64,000 nt of DNA from Streptomyces venezuelae (GCF_008642295.1 NZ_CP029190.1:4881501-4945500); one strand, 5' to 3'; counted from the first letter of the stretch, positions 1 through 10,271 are shown. A program made the numbers and translations. The notes: generated by a model not told the origin, from the letters alone.

Positions 1-189
1 CGCCGCTGGAGCCGCGGCCCGGCACTGATCACCCAGATCATGGCGATGCCGGTGGCCTGGACCCTGTGGACCACCGGCGGCGCGATGATCGCAGCGGCCG
101 TGGCCCTGGCCCTGGCCGCCCTGGCCGTGATCGTCCTCCTGGTGAACCCGACGGCCACCGAGGCCCTGGGCATCGGACCGTCTTCTTAG
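1..189 (+). CDS. C-terminal end of a membrane protein (partial)
   Basis: Frame 1 is open from the window edge to TAG at 187-189, giving 62 residues. The visible part starts basic (RRWSRG), then has a hydrophobic stretch around the first tryptophans and a long Ala/Leu/Val membrane helix, ending in TEALGIGPSS. The start and most of the protein lie outside the window, so no family can be named. It converges with the sigma factor gene on the other strand. Being an integral membrane protein is well supported by the composition; its function is not. Confidence 0.55.
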   Translation, partial: RRWSRGPALITQIMAMPVAWTLWTTGGAMIAAAVALALAALAVIVLLVNPTATEALGIGPSS

Positions 190-258
190 GGCTCGGTTCG
201 CCTCCGGGGCGCTGCTGTCGGCTCCAGGCGGGCGTGCGTCCTCGAAAACCGCTCGTCC

Positions 259-287
259 TCCCCCAGACTTCGTCCGGGGGGACCCCC
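259..287. terminator. Possible hairpin between convergent genes
   Basis: TCCCCC at 259-264 can pair with GGGGGA at 277-282 around a 12-base loop, and a further run of C follows. It lies in the 210-bp gap between the membrane protein end and the sigma factor end, where a bidirectional terminator is expected. No U-run is obvious. No gene is seen in this gap. Confidence 0.35.
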
Positions 288-399
288 ACGCGGTTTCCTC
301 CGGGCGCTCGCCCACCTTCGCCGACGCGCCCCTTCGGCTCACTCGCCCGTGCAGGCTGCGGCCGGACGGGGCGGGGGAAGCACGAGGCGGGAGGTCAGA

Positions 400-1194
400 T
401 CACTCCTCGACGAGGAGCTTGTCCCGGAGCTGGGCCAGGGTGCGGGCCAGCAGCCGGGAGACGTGCATCTGGGAGATGCCGACCTCCTGCGCGATCTGCG
501 ACTGGGTCATGTTGCCGAAGAAACGCAGCAGCAGGATCCGCTTCTCCCGGGGCGGCAGCCCTTCCAGCAGCGGCTTCAGCGACTCGCGGTACTCGACGCC
601 TTCCAGCGCCTCGTCCTCCGCGCCCAGGGTGTCCGCGACCGCCGGCGACTCGTCGTCGGTGTCCGGCACGTCCAGCGACAGCGTGCTGTAGGCATTGGCC
701 GATTCCAGCCCCTCCAGCACCTCCTCCTCGGAGATCCCGAGCCGCTCCGCCAGCTCGTGCACCGTGGGGGAGCGGCCGTGCTGCTGGGACAGCTCGGCCG
801 TGGCGGTGGTCAGCGACAGCCGCAGTTCCTGCAGCCGCCGCGGGACGCGGACCGCCCAGCCCTTGTCGCGGAAGTGCCGCTTGATCTCGCCGACCACCGT
901 CGGGGTCGCGTACGTCGAGAACTCGACGCCCCGGTCGGGGTCGAACCGGTCCACCGATTTGATCAGCCCGATGGTGGCGACCTGCGTCAGGTCGTCCAGC
1001 GGTTCGCCCCGGTTGCGGAACCGCCGCGCCAGGTGTTCGACCAGCGGCAGGTGCATCCGGACCAGGCGGTTGCGGAGCTCGGCCCGCTGCGGGGAGCCCT
1101 CCGGCAGTTCCCGCAGCTCCAGGAACAGGGCCCGCGCGCCGCTGCGGTCGCGTGGATCGTGCCCCTCGTGTTGTTCGTGCTGGTTATCGCTCAT
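400..1194 (-). CDS. RNA polymerase sigma factor, SigB/SigF family
   Basis: This 264-residue protein is a group 3 sigma factor of the SigB/SigF/SigG type, which directs RNA polymerase to stress or sporulation promoters. Region 2 is clear at about residues 50-115 (DDLTQVATIGLIKSVDRFD and STYATPTVVGEIKRHFRD). Region 3 starts at VRVPRRLQELR, and region 4 carries LPPREKRILLLRFF and the helix-turn-helix MTQSQIAQEVGISQMHVSRLL near the C-terminus. I chose the ATG at 1194. The frame stays open upstream with in-frame ATG codons (for example in MAADGFLDSAERR), so the true start may be 45-75 bases earlier, nearer the anti-sigma gene. The upstream RsbW-like gene on the same strand makes this a sigma/anti-sigma pair. 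Confidence 0.9.
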   Translation of the reverse strand: MSDNQHEQHEGHDPRDRSGARALFLELRELPEGSPQRAELRNRLVRMHLPLVEHLARRFRNRGEPLDDLTQVATIGLIKSVDRFDPDRGVEFSTYATPTVVGEIKRHFRDKGWAVRVPRRLQELRLSLTTATAELSQQHGRSPTVHELAERLGISEEEVLEGLESANAYSTLSLDVPDTDDESPAVADTLGAEDEALEGVEYRESLKPLLEGLPPREKRILLLRFFGNMTQSQIAQEVGISQMHVSRLLARTLAQLRDKLLVEE

Positions 1195-1343
1195 AGGGCC
1201 CGCCCGTCGCTCCGCCGAGTCCAAAAAGCCGTCTGCCGCCATGGCGTCCGCCATGCCGTCCACCGCCACGCCGTCCGCAGGGTGGGGGCGGGCGTGCTGT
1301 TCCGGGACGCCTGCCGCCTCCCGCACCGGGGTCTCCCCGCCGC

Positions 1344-1757
1344 TCACGCCGGGCCTGGTCCCGCGCCGCGCTGTTTGTAGAGGCTGATGCTGACCGTGCG
1401 GTCCTCCTCGACCGTGGACTCGACCTTGCCGGCCAGCGCCGACAGGACGGTCCAGGCGAACGTATCGCGCTCCGGTGCACGCCCGTCGGTCGTCGGGGCC
1501 GACACGGTCACCTCCAGCGAGTCGTCGACCAGCCGGAACACGCAGCTGAGGACGGAGCCGGGCACGGCCTGCTGAAGCAGGATCGCGCAGGCCTCGTCCA
1601 CCGCGATGCGGAGGTCCTCGATCTCGTCGAGGGTGAAGTCCAAACGTGCCGCGAGACCGGCCGTGGCCGTACGCAGCACCGACAGGTAGGCACCCGCGGC
1701 CGGCAGCCGGACTTCCACGAAGTCCTGGGTCCCGGGCTCGCCTGCGATCTGGGACAC
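1344..1757 (-). CDS. Anti-sigma factor, RsbW-type ATP-binding kinase
   Basis: The 137-residue product has the GHKL/HATPase fold of serine-kinase anti-sigma factors: a conserved VRLPAAGAYLSVLRTATAGLAARLDFTLDEIEDLRIAVDEA region whose DEIEDL..AVDEAC part is the N-box, followed by a degenerate glycine-rich lid. Such proteins hold a SigB/SigF-like factor inactive until an anti-anti-sigma factor takes them away. The GTG at 1757 is preferred because GGAGG lies five bases upstream; open frame continues further upstream but without family similarity. It sits just upstream of the sigma gene on the same strand, so the sigma factor is its likely partner. No anti-anti-sigma gene is in view. Confidence 0.85.
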   Translation of the reverse strand: MSQIAGEPGTQDFVEVRLPAAGAYLSVLRTATAGLAARLDFTLDEIEDLRIAVDEACAILLQQAVPGSVLSCVFRLVDDSLEVTVSAPTTDGRAPERDTFAWTVLSALAGKVESTVEEDRTVSISLYKQRGAGPGPA

Positions 1758-1973
1758 CCTCACCTCCAAGGTGGTACGAGCTCTGTTCGCCGGTGACGCT
1801 ATCGCGATCCGGACGATCGTGTCGCGGCACCCCCGGTGGCACCCGCGCCCCAGACCCACGGCAGTCAGTGACCGATGGTAAGCCCATGGGTACGCACAGT
1901 GGCTAGAGGTCTGCGGGCCCAAATCGAGGGAACCGGCGGAGGGTTGACCTACCCCGCCGCGGGCGATCGAACC

Positions 1974-2234
1974 TCAGACGATCGAGGCATCGACAAAACA
2001 CCAGCGCCAGGTCTCACCGGGCTCGAAACTCCGCATCACCGGATGGCCGGTTTCGAGGTAGTGCGCGGTGGCGTGGCGGTGCGGGGAGGAGTCGCAGCAG
2101 CCCACGTGCCCGCACCAGAGACAGAGCCGCAACTGCACCGGATGGCTGCCCATGGCCTCGCATTCCGGGCAGGTCAGGGCATGCGGGGCAGGCTCGGGGC
2201 GCGGCAGTTCCGGTACGTGCGTGCACTCGCTCAT
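1974..2234 (-). CDS. UBP-type zinc finger protein
   Basis: An 86-residue protein that is almost entirely one ZnF-UBP domain: CPECEAMGSHPVQLRLCLWCGHVGCCDSSPHRHATAHYLETGHPVMRSFEPGETWRWCF. The Cys/His pairs expected for three zinc sites are all present (C..C, C..C, H..H). In eukaryotes this fold binds ubiquitin C-termini. In streptomycetes it occurs as a small stand-alone protein or fused to transporters, and its ligand is not established. It starts about 40-60 bases from the divergent Na+/H+ antiporter gene, and this pairing is common in actinobacteria (recollection). Confidence 0.85.
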   Translation of the reverse strand: MSECTHVPELPRPEPAPHALTCPECEAMGSHPVQLRLCLWCGHVGCCDSSPHRHATAHYLETGHPVMRSFEPGETWRWCFVDASIV

Positions 2235-2290
2235 GATGGCCAGGTTACGCAGGCGGGGGCGCGCGTCGAGGAATGGAGGGCGGAGCCTTC

Positions 2291-3889
2291 ATGGAGGTAC
2301 TTCCGCTGGTCGCACTGGTGGCGGTCAGTGCCGCCGTGGCCGGGCTGGCCCGCCGCACCCCGGTGCCGGCTCCGCTGCTGCTGGTCGCGGCCGGGCTGGT
2401 GACCTCGTACCTGCCGGGGGTGCCCGACTACACCCTCGACCCGCACATCGTGCTGCCGCTGCTGCTGCCCCCGCTGCTCTACACGGCGGCGGTGGACAGC
2501 TCCTACCTGGACCTCCGGGCGAACATCCGGCCGGTTGCGCTGCTGTCGGTCGGCTACGTCCTCTTCGCGACCCTGGTGGTCGGCTATGTGGTCCACCTGG
2601 CGGTGCCGGGGCTGCCGCTGACGGCCGCGCTGGTCCTCGGCGCGGTGATCGCCCCGCCGGACGCGGTGGCCGCGACCGCGATCGCCCGGCGGCTCGGCCT
2701 GCCGTCCCGGATCACCACCATCCTGCAGGGCGAGTCGCTGGTGAACGACGCCACCGCCATCACCGCGTACAAGGTGGCGCTCGCGGCCGTGGTCGGCGAG
2801 GGCGCCGGTTGGGCGGGCGGGATCACCGAGTTCCTGCTCGCATCGGTCGGCGGGGTGGGCGTGGGCCTGCTGCTGATGGTCCCGATCCACCACCTCCGCA
2901 CCCGGCTGCGGGAACCCCTGCTCCAGAACACCCTCTCCCTGCTGATCCCGTTCGTGGCGTACGCGGCGGCGGAGCGGGTGCACGCCTCCGGGGTGCTGGC
3001 GGTGGTCGTGGTGGCCCTCTACCTGGGCCACCGGGCCTGGCAGGTCGACTTCGCGACCCGGCTCCAGGAGGCGGCGGTCTGGCGGATGATCGCGTTCGTC
3101 CTGGAATCGGTGGTCTTCGCCCTGATCGGTCTCCAGCTGCCGGTGGTCCTGAAGGACCTGGGCGAGTACGAGGGCATCGACGCGGCCTGGTACGCGCTGC
3201 TGGTGTTCCTGGTGGTGGTGGTCGCCCGGTTCGCCTGGGTGTTCCCGGCGACCTTCCTGCCACGGGCGGCGTCCGCCCGGATCCGGGACCGGGAGCGGGC
3301 CACGACCTGGAAGTCCGCGGTGATCGTCGGCTGGGCCGGCATGCGGGGAGTGGTCTCGCTGGCGATCGCCTTCTCCATCCCGATCCACCTGGACGACGGC
3401 AGCCCCTTCCCGTACCGCAGCCTGATCCTCTTCCTCACCTTCACCACGGTGATCGCCACCCTGGTGGTGCAGGGCCTGACCCTGCCGCCGCTGATCCGGC
3501 TGCTGCGGCTGCCGCCGCGGGACATGCAGGCGGAGACGCTGGCGGAGGCACAGGCCCAGAGCGAGGCCTCGCGGGCGGCGGACGAACGCCTGACGGAACT
3601 CCTGGAGGACCCGGCCAACCGGCTCCCGCAGCCCTTGGCGGACCGGCTGCGCACGGTGCTGGAGCGGCGGCGCAATGCGGTGTGGGAGCGGCTGGGGGAG
3701 GTGAACCCGGTGACCGGGGAGTCGGCGGACGAGGTCTACCGGCGGCTGTCGCGGGAGATGATCGAGGCGGAACGGGAGGTCTTCGTGGACCTCCGCGACC
3801 GGCGCCGGATCGACGACGAAATGCTCCGCGCGCTGCTCCGTCGGCTGGACCTGGAGGAGGCGGCGGCGTACCGGGAGGACTCGGCGTAG
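2291..3889 (+). CDS. Na+/H+ antiporter, CPA1 family
   Basis: A 532-residue membrane antiporter. About 12 hydrophobic helices fill residues 1-410. The family ion-binding signature is present: APPDAVAATAIARRLGLP, then GESLVNDATA, where the Asp pairs carry the exchanged cation. GMRGVVSLAIAF is the conserved late helix. A charged cytoplasmic tail of about 120 residues (MQAETLAEAQAQSEASRAADERLTELLED onward) is predicted helical. The ATG at 2291 was chosen over the ATG at 2273 because a GGAG-containing stretch precedes it and the hydrophobic helix starts immediately. It probably exports Na+ in exchange for protons. The gene ends just before a small convergent gene. Confidence 0.9.
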   Translation: MEVLPLVALVAVSAAVAGLARRTPVPAPLLLVAAGLVTSYLPGVPDYTLDPHIVLPLLLPPLLYTAAVDSSYLDLRANIRPVALLSVGYVLFATLVVGYVVHLAVPGLPLTAALVLGAVIAPPDAVAATAIARRLGLPSRITTILQGESLVNDATAITAYKVALAAVVGEGAGWAGGITEFLLASVGGVGVGLLLMVPIHHLRTRLREPLLQNTLSLLIPFVAYAAAERVHASGVLAVVVVALYLGHRAWQVDFATRLQEAAVWRMIAFVLESVVFALIGLQLPVVLKDLGEYEGIDAAWYALLVFLVVVVARFAWVFPATFLPRAASARIRDRERATTWKSAVIVGWAGMRGVVSLAIAFSIPIHLDDGSPFPYRSLILFLTFTTVIATLVVQGLTLPPLIRLLRLPPRDMQAETLAEAQAQSEASRAADERLTELLEDPANRLPQPLADRLRTVLERRRNAVWERLGEVNPVTGESADEVYRRLSREMIEAEREVFVDLRDRRRIDDEMLRALLRRLDLEEAAAYREDSA

Positions 3890-3903
3890 CGACGCCTCCG
3901 GCG

Positions 3904-4104
3904 TCAGCAGGAATCCGGGTGCGGGGGCGACACGTAGATCGCGGACAGCACCCCGTCGCCGGCCACCTCGACCGGCGCGGGGGCGGTGGTGTCCGCCGGT
4001 TTCAGGTCGTACGGCAGGGCCCGCAGCGGGACGTCCTCGCCGAGGAAGGCCACCGAGACCGTGCCGCGGCAGGCCGAGGGTCCGGGCGGCGCGGTGTCGG
4101 GCAC
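3904..4104 (-). CDS. Small hypothetical protein, possibly secreted or truncated
   Basis: The 66-residue reading frame (GTG at 4104) gives a C-terminal half that looks like a real small Streptomyces protein (SACRGTVSVAFLGEDVPLRALPYDLKPADTTAPAPVEVAGDGVLSAIYVSP), with two cysteines, one at the very end. The frame stays open about 120 bases upstream but reads as Arg/Pro/Cys-rich noise. A neighbouring frame in that stretch reads like a signal peptide (SAPAATGLVAALPAVSGT), so a frameshift or a missed upstream start is possible. It lies between the antiporter end and the PLP enzyme end. Function unknown. Confidence 0.4.
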   Translation of the reverse strand: MPDTAPPGPSACRGTVSVAFLGEDVPLRALPYDLKPADTTAPAPVEVAGDGVLSAIYVSPPHPDSC

Positions 4105-4223
4105 CGGCCGTCCCGCGGGCCGGCCGGGTGCCCGATACGGCCGGCAGCGCGGCCACGAGGCCAGTGGCGGCCGGTGCGGACAGCGCGCGTAGGTGCGACA
4201 GGGGTCGTGCAGACGTTCGGCGA

Positions 4224-5153
4224 TCAGGCCGTGTCGTAGGGGGACCCGGTGACCACGGCGGCCACGGTGCCGCCCGCGGGGAAGGCGCCGGTGGCCGCCA
4301 GCTCGACCAGCGCGTACAGCAGCTTCGCCACGTAGATCCGTTCCACCGGCAGGCCGTGCCGGTCCTCGAAGTCGGCCGCGAAGGAGTCGAGGTCAGCCGG
4401 AACCCGGGCGTAGCCGCCGTGGTCGAAGCCCTCAGCCAGGGACCAGTTGCCGAGCGGCGCACCAAAGGCCGCCGTCTGGAGGGAACGTATCTCCCCGGCG
4501 AGGAAGCCCCCGCGCAGCACCGGCACGCCCAGCGCCCGCTGTCCCGGCCCCAGCCCGGCCGCCAGGCCGGCCAGGGTGCCGCCGGTGCCGCAGGCCACCG
4601 CCGCCACGTCCGCCGGCACGCCCGCCACGTCCGCCGCACCGGCCAGTTCACGGCCCAGCTCCGCGCAGCCCGACAGGGCGAGCGGATTGCTGCCTCCCTC
4701 GGGGATCACATACGCATCGGCGGCCCCGGCTTCGGCCGGCAGCGCGGGGTCGGCCTTCTCCCGGTACCGGGCCCGGCTCACGAAGTGCAGTCGCATCCCA
4801 TCGGCCACGCACTGGGCCAGCGAGGGGTTCAGCGCCCGCCGGGCCAGTTCCTCGCCCCGGACGATCCCCACGGTCGGCAGCCCCAGCAGCCGCCCGGCGG
4901 TGGCGGTGGCCCGCAGATGGTTGGAGTAGGCCCCGCCGAAGGTCAGCAGGGCGGGGTGGCCGCCCTCGACGGCGGCCCGCAGGTTCGGCGCGAGCTTGCG
5001 CCATTTGTTCCCGGGCAGCTCGGGATGGACCAGATCGTCCCGCTTCAGCAGCAGCCGCACCCCGTGCCGCTCGAACCGCTCGTCATGGATCTCCTGCAAC
5101 GGGGACGGCGGGCGCGGCTGCAAGAGCGTGTGCGGGTTCGCGGGACGGTTCAC
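4224..5153 (-). CDS. PLP enzyme, ACC deaminase / D-cysteine desulfhydrase family
   Basis: A 309-residue fold-type II PLP enzyme. The PLP lysine lies in LVHPELPGNKWRKL near residue 50, preceded by the family motif LLLKRDDL. Substrate-binding GGAYSNHLRATA and the phosphate-binding loop CGTGGTLAGLAAGL follow; the C-terminal VVTGSPYDTA is typical. Family members deaminate 1-aminocyclopropane-1-carboxylate or desulfhydrate D-cysteine. True ACC deaminases are usually about 340 residues with distinct tyrosines near the active site, so a D-amino-acid or general deaminase role is as likely here. It is a single-gene unit reading away from the amidase end. Confidence 0.8.
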   Translation of the reverse strand: MNRPANPHTLLQPRPPSPLQEIHDERFERHGVRLLLKRDDLVHPELPGNKWRKLAPNLRAAVEGGHPALLTFGGAYSNHLRATATAGRLLGLPTVGIVRGEELARRALNPSLAQCVADGMRLHFVSRARYREKADPALPAEAGAADAYVIPEGGSNPLALSGCAELGRELAGAADVAGVPADVAAVACGTGGTLAGLAAGLGPGQRALGVPVLRGGFLAGEIRSLQTAAFGAPLGNWSLAEGFDHGGYARVPADLDSFAADFEDRHGLPVERIYVAKLLYALVELAATGAFPAGGTVAAVVTGSPYDTA

Positions 5154-5253
5154 CCGTCCATTGTGTGCCGCCCCCGCCGGTACCGTCGCAGGCCGTCCCG
5201 CAGCCGGCCCGGCGCCGGACGGGCGGGGCGAGGGGGCCTCGCCCCGCCGGGGG

Positions 5254-5844
5254 CTACTTCAGGCGTTCCGCCACGCGCTCGCGCATCGAGGCCATCGTGA
5301 AGCCCTTCGGGTCGATCTTGCCCGGCTGCCATTCCAGGTGGCCGATCACCGAGCGTGCGTTCCAGCCGTGCACCCGGCAGACGGCGGCGGCTGCGCGGGC
5401 GATCGCGTCGAGTTGGACCGCCGGCCAGGGGTCCTCGCCGTCGCCGAGGTTTTCGCATTCGAAGCCGTAGAAGTGCCGGTTGCCGTCCCTGTTCGCCTGG
5501 TTGTCGGGCGGCAGCGCCTTCTCCGCGATCACCGCGGCCAGTACGTCGGAGTCTCCGGCCCCGGCGTGGTTGGCGCGGCCGTAGCCGACCAGATGGACCC
5601 GGCCGTCCTTGGTGATCACGCCGTGGCAGAGCGGACCGGGCAGGTTCGTGTCCCCCTCGCGGCAGATCGACACCGTGGTGGCGGTGCCCCGGGAGACCGT
5701 GTGGTGGATCATCACTCCGTGGACCGGGCCCCACGGGCCCTTGTGGTTGCGGTTGTGCGTGCGCCAGGCGCCGACTTCGACGACGGTCAGCCCTTCGCGC
5801 CGCAGTGCGTCGATGAACCGTTCCGAGGACATGGGTGCGGCCAT
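5254..5844 (-). CDS. N-acetylmuramoyl-L-alanine amidase (Amidase_2/PGRP fold)
   Basis: A 196-residue zinc amidase that would cut the bond between MurNAc and L-alanine in peptidoglycan. The zinc site is visible: MIHHTVS near residue 47, then CHGVITKDGRVHLVGYGRANHAG, FYGFECENLGDGEDPW and the late HLEWQPGKIDPKG, whose His and Lys complete the active site. There is no signal peptide at this start, so export may depend on another route, or the enzyme may act on fragments in the cytoplasm during recycling. A separate binding domain is absent; the protein is essentially only the catalytic domain. Confidence 0.88.
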   Translation of the reverse strand: MAAPMSSERFIDALRREGLTVVEVGAWRTHNRNHKGPWGPVHGVMIHHTVSRGTATTVSICREGDTNLPGPLCHGVITKDGRVHLVGYGRANHAGAGDSDVLAAVIAEKALPPDNQANRDGNRHFYGFECENLGDGEDPWPAVQLDAIARAAAAVCRVHGWNARSVIGHLEWQPGKIDPKGFTMASMRERVAERLK

Positions 5845-6324
5845 GGCCGCCTCCTTCCTTGCGTACCCGTTGTCACCGGGTGTAGCGGAGGCAGCCCTTC
5901 CGCGGCTAGTGCATTCGTACGCCGAGCGAGCCGATCCGGACAGCCGGCACGGCCTCAGGCGGCGCCGAGTGAGGCGTGCTTGTGTGCGATGCGGGTCGGC
6001 ATCACATCGGGACGGGTGCCGGGGTGAGCCGGCGGCCGAGTGCTATCGGCCATCCGCCCCGTGCTTGCTCAGGGGTCCGCAGGCCCGCCCGGTCCGGCGG
6101 AGTGCAGCGTCTGGCGCCGGTGAGCGCGAGTCCGCCGCCGCGACCGCGCCGCGCCTCCACCTCGCGGGTGGCCGAAAGGGGTGGGTCCCCGAGGGGCCGG
6201 TGAGCAGAAGAGAGTGCCCAGACCCGCGCGGAGTAGTCCCACCCTTTTGTGTAATGGCCCCGTCACGTTCCGTCCTGCAAGGCTTCGATCGCAGATTCAT
6301 GGAGTGATCGAAGGGGAATGACAC
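5845..6324. other. 480-bp divergent intergenic region
   Basis: This stretch separates the amidase (minus) and the encapsulin shell gene (plus) and must hold both promoters. I found no plausible protein or RNA gene. The last 45 bases hold an inverted repeat and the shell gene's ribosome binding site, listed separately. Confidence 0.5.
6283..6313 (+). promoter_or_regulatory. Inverted repeat overlapping the shell-gene RBS
   Basis: CTTCGATC at 6283-6290 is perfectly complementary to GATCGAAG at 6306-6313, with a 15-base spacer. The right arm runs into the ribosome binding site AAGGGGAA (6311-6318) of the encapsulin gene that starts at 6325. It could be an operator, or an mRNA hairpin that hides the ribosome binding site. 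Only the symmetry is seen; the role is inference. Confidence 0.4.
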
Positions 6325-7730
<1,406 letters not shown>

Positions 7731-7734
<4 letters not shown>

Positions 7735-8762
7735 ACGCCATCGCGACCGGTGAGGGCCAGGAGGCCGCGGCACTCCTGGAACACACGAGAGAAACGGTCA
7801 ACCCGGAACTGCGCCGCGCGGTCGAGAGCCTGCCCGGATCCATGCGGCGCGTGGCCATGTACCACTTCGGCTGGGAGGAGGCCGACGGCACCCCGGCGGC
7901 GGGCCACGCGGGCAAGGCCATCCGGCCGGCCCTGGTGCTCGCCGCGGTCCGCGCCCTGGGCGGGGACCCGGACCGGGCGGTACGGGCCGCGGTGGCCGTG
8001 GAGCTGGCGCACAACTTCACCCTGCTCCACGACGACATCATCGACGAGGACTCCCGGCGGCGCGGCAGGCCGACGGCGTGGACCGTGTTCGGGACCCCGG
8101 ACGCGATCATCGTCGGCGACGCCATGATGGCGCTCGCCCTGCGCCTGCTGGCGGAGGACCCGCACCCGGCCTCCGCCCAGGCCTCGGCCCGGCTCGCCGC
8201 GTGCGTGGTAGAGCTGTGCGCCGGGCAGCAGGCGGACTGCGCCTTCGAACAGCGGGACCGGGTGTCGCTGGACGAGTGCCTGACCATGGCGATGGCCAAG
8301 ACCGGCGCCCTGCTGGGGTGCGCCTGTGCCCTCGGTGCGCTCTACGCCGGGGCCGGACCGGACGAGGTCGATGCCGTGGATGGCTTCGGGCGGGAGGCCG
8401 GGCTGGCCTTCCAGCTGATCGACGACCTGATCGGCATCTGGGGCGACCCGGAGCACACCGGCAAGCCGGCCGGCGCCGATCTGCTCGCCCGCAAGAAGTC
8501 CCTGCCGGTGGTGGCCGCGCTCACCTCGGGCACCGAGGCGGGCCGGGAACTGGCCGGGCTGTACGCCGGACCCATGAGCGGGGACGACGTGCAGCGGGCC
8601 GCCGCAGCGGTGGACCGGGCCGGCGGCCGGGACTGGGCGCAGGCCCATGCCGCGGACCGGATGGGCCGGGCGGTGCACCAGCTGTCCCGGGCGGTGCCGG
8701 ACCTCGGGGCGGCGGGCGGTCTGCTGGCGCTGGCGGAGTTCGTGACCCGGCGTACCCGGTAG
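7731..8762 (+). CDS. Polyprenyl (isoprenoid) diphosphate synthase, probable encapsulin cargo
   Basis: A trans-prenyltransferase of about 343 residues. The first aspartate-rich motif is HDDIIDED, the second is [12 protein letters not shown], and [21 protein letters not shown] is the conserved late loop. The fold condenses isopentenyl diphosphate with an allylic diphosphate; product length cannot be read reliably. The only ATG (7842) lies inside the conserved first helix ([15 protein letters not shown]), and coding-like codons continue upstream to the shell gene stop. I therefore place the start at a CTG at 7731 that overlaps the shell TGA (translational coupling), with the ATG at 7842 as the alternative. 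Its position directly behind the shell gene suggests that the enzyme is packaged inside the compartment. Confidence 0.8.
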
Positions 8763-8822
8763 CGGTAGCCGTGGCGGTAGCCGTGGCGGTACCGGGCGGT
8801 AGCAGAACCGCCCGGGCGGGCC

Positions 8823-8862
8823 AAGGACTGTTCCGGCACCTCATGGTGCCGGAACAGTCCTT
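8823..8862. terminator. Strong hairpin terminator after the encapsulin operon
   Basis: An 18-bp perfect stem (8823-8840 with 8845-8862), containing GGACTGTTCCGGCACC and its complement, closes on a TCAT loop and is followed by TTT. It sits 60 bases after the polyprenyl synthase stop and before the GNAT gene. A short 12-bp direct repeat (CGGTAGCCGTGG, twice) lies between the stop and the stem. Confidence 0.8.
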
Positions 8863-8929
8863 TCCGCATGATCCGGCCCAACTCTAGGATCGCTCACGGC
8901 TGTTGACACGTGAGCGAAGGGTGAGACCA

Positions 8930-9523
8930 GTGGGGCTGGACATACGCCAGGCAGGGCCGTCGGACCGGGACGCGGTGGCGCGGCTGCTCGACGAGGCCTT
9001 CCGGAACGACCCGGTGAGCAGCTGGGTCTTCCCCGACCCGGAGCACCGGCGGGCGGTGCACGGGAAGTTCCTGGGGGTGTTCGTGGACGTGGCGCTGGAG
9101 CAGGGCCGGATCGACTACGCCGTGGACGGCTCCTGTGCGGCGCTGTGGCTGCGGGTCCCGGCCGGTGAGCACGAGGACGGGGAGGACATCCCGGCGAAGA
9201 TGCGCGCGGTGGCCGATCCGGACAACGAGCGCTGCGAGCTGGTCGGCCGGCTGACCGGCGAGGTCCACCCGACCGCCGAGGAGCACGAGTACCTGCTGAT
9301 GATCGCGGTCGATCCGGCCCGGCAGGGGTCGGGGCTGGGGACCGCGCTGATGCGGCCGGTGCTGGACGCCTGCGACCGGGACGGCGTACCGGCGTACCTG
9401 GAGGCGAGCAGCGAGCGCAGCAAGCGGCTGTACGAGCGGCTGGGCTGGGAGTTCACCGGGACGGCGGTACAGCTGCCGGACGGGCCGCCGATGTGGCCCA
9501 TGTGGCGCAAGCCGCAGGGCTGA
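8930..9523 (+). CDS. GNAT family N-acetyltransferase
   Basis: About 197 residues with the GNAT fold. LDIRQAGPSDRDAVARLLDEAF begins the first strand-helix. The acetyl-CoA-binding motif A is YLLMIAVDPARQGSGLGTALMRPVLDACD (Q/RxxGxG/A), and motif B follows at VPAYLEASSERSKRLYERLGWEFTG. The substrate is not predictable. The GTG at 8930 is chosen because AAGGGTGAG lies a suitable distance upstream; in-frame GTG (8921) and TTG (8903) codons are alternatives. It is a single gene after the encapsulin terminator. Confidence 0.85.
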   Translation: MGLDIRQAGPSDRDAVARLLDEAFRNDPVSSWVFPDPEHRRAVHGKFLGVFVDVALEQGRIDYAVDGSCAALWLRVPAGEHEDGEDIPAKMRAVADPDNERCELVGRLTGEVHPTAEEHEYLLMIAVDPARQGSGLGTALMRPVLDACDRDGVPAYLEASSERSKRLYERLGWEFTGTAVQLPDGPPMWPMWRKPQG

Positions 9524-9621
9524 GCCTCGGCGGGCGCAGCGCCCTTGTGTAACCACTGCACCCGTAGTACTTTACGCGGAGTGCTTCGTGAGGGAGTGCT
9601 GTGTATCCAGGGGGAGACCGG

Positions 9622-10206
9622 ATGTTGCGCAAGCTGACCTACTTCATCGCCACCTCGGTCGACGGCTTCATCGGTGAGCCGGACGGGAACGGCGACTTCC
9701 TGAACCAGTGGCTGGACCCCGAGTACCTGGACTGGATGGTTGCCGAGTACCCGGAGACCATCCCCACCCATGTGCAGGGGCACTTCGGGATCACCGACCT
9801 CCGGGCCCGGCACTTCGACGCGGTCATCCAGGGCCGCGGGAGCTACGACATCGGCCTCAAGGCGGGGGTCACCAGCCCCTACGCCCACCTGAAGCAGTAC
9901 GTGGCCAGCCGTTCGCTGACCACCTCGCCGGACCCGGCGGTGGAGCTGATCGCCGGGGACGTGGCGGCCCGGGTGCGCGAGCTCAAGCAGGAGGACGGCC
10001 TCGGCATCTGGCTGTGCGGCGGTGCCGACCTGGCCGGACAGCTGGTGGAGGAGATCGACGAGTTCGTGGTGAAGACCTACCCGGTGGTGGCCGGGTCCGG
10101 GATGCCGATGACCCGGGCCGGGTTCGGCGCACGGGAGGTCGAGCTCCTCGGGGTGAAGGGCTTCGGTGGCGGCCAGGTGGTCACCACGTACGCGCGCAAG
10201 CGCTGA
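9622..10206 (+). CDS. Dihydrofolate reductase-like protein (RibD C-terminal family)
   Basis: A 194-residue DHFR-fold protein. KLTYFIATSVDGFIGEPDG is the family's N-terminal strand and loop, LGIWLCGGADLAGQLVEEIDEFVV is the cofactor-side helix region, and KTYPVVAGSGMPM is the late substrate loop. Members reduce pteridine- or pyrimidine-like substrates with NADPH, but most Streptomyces paralogues, like this one, have no assigned substrate. The ATG at 9622 follows a GGGGGAGA ribosome binding site and is preferred over the GTG at 9601. It appears to be monocistronic. Confidence 0.8.
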   Translation: MLRKLTYFIATSVDGFIGEPDGNGDFLNQWLDPEYLDWMVAEYPETIPTHVQGHFGITDLRARHFDAVIQGRGSYDIGLKAGVTSPYAHLKQYVASRSLTTSPDPAVELIAGDVAARVRELKQEDGLGIWLCGGADLAGQLVEEIDEFVVKTYPVVAGSGMPMTRAGFGAREVELLGVKGFGGGQVVTTYARKR

Positions 10207-10271
10207 ACCGGCTGCGCCGGGTGTCCCGGGGAGGCCAGGTAAACGGGAGAAAACCGGACTAATGTAGACGT

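Noticed and set aside
2231..4651. A long minus-strand frame covering the antiporter gene
   Set aside because: It reads as low-complexity Arg/His/Gln noise antisense to a clear CPA1 antiporter.
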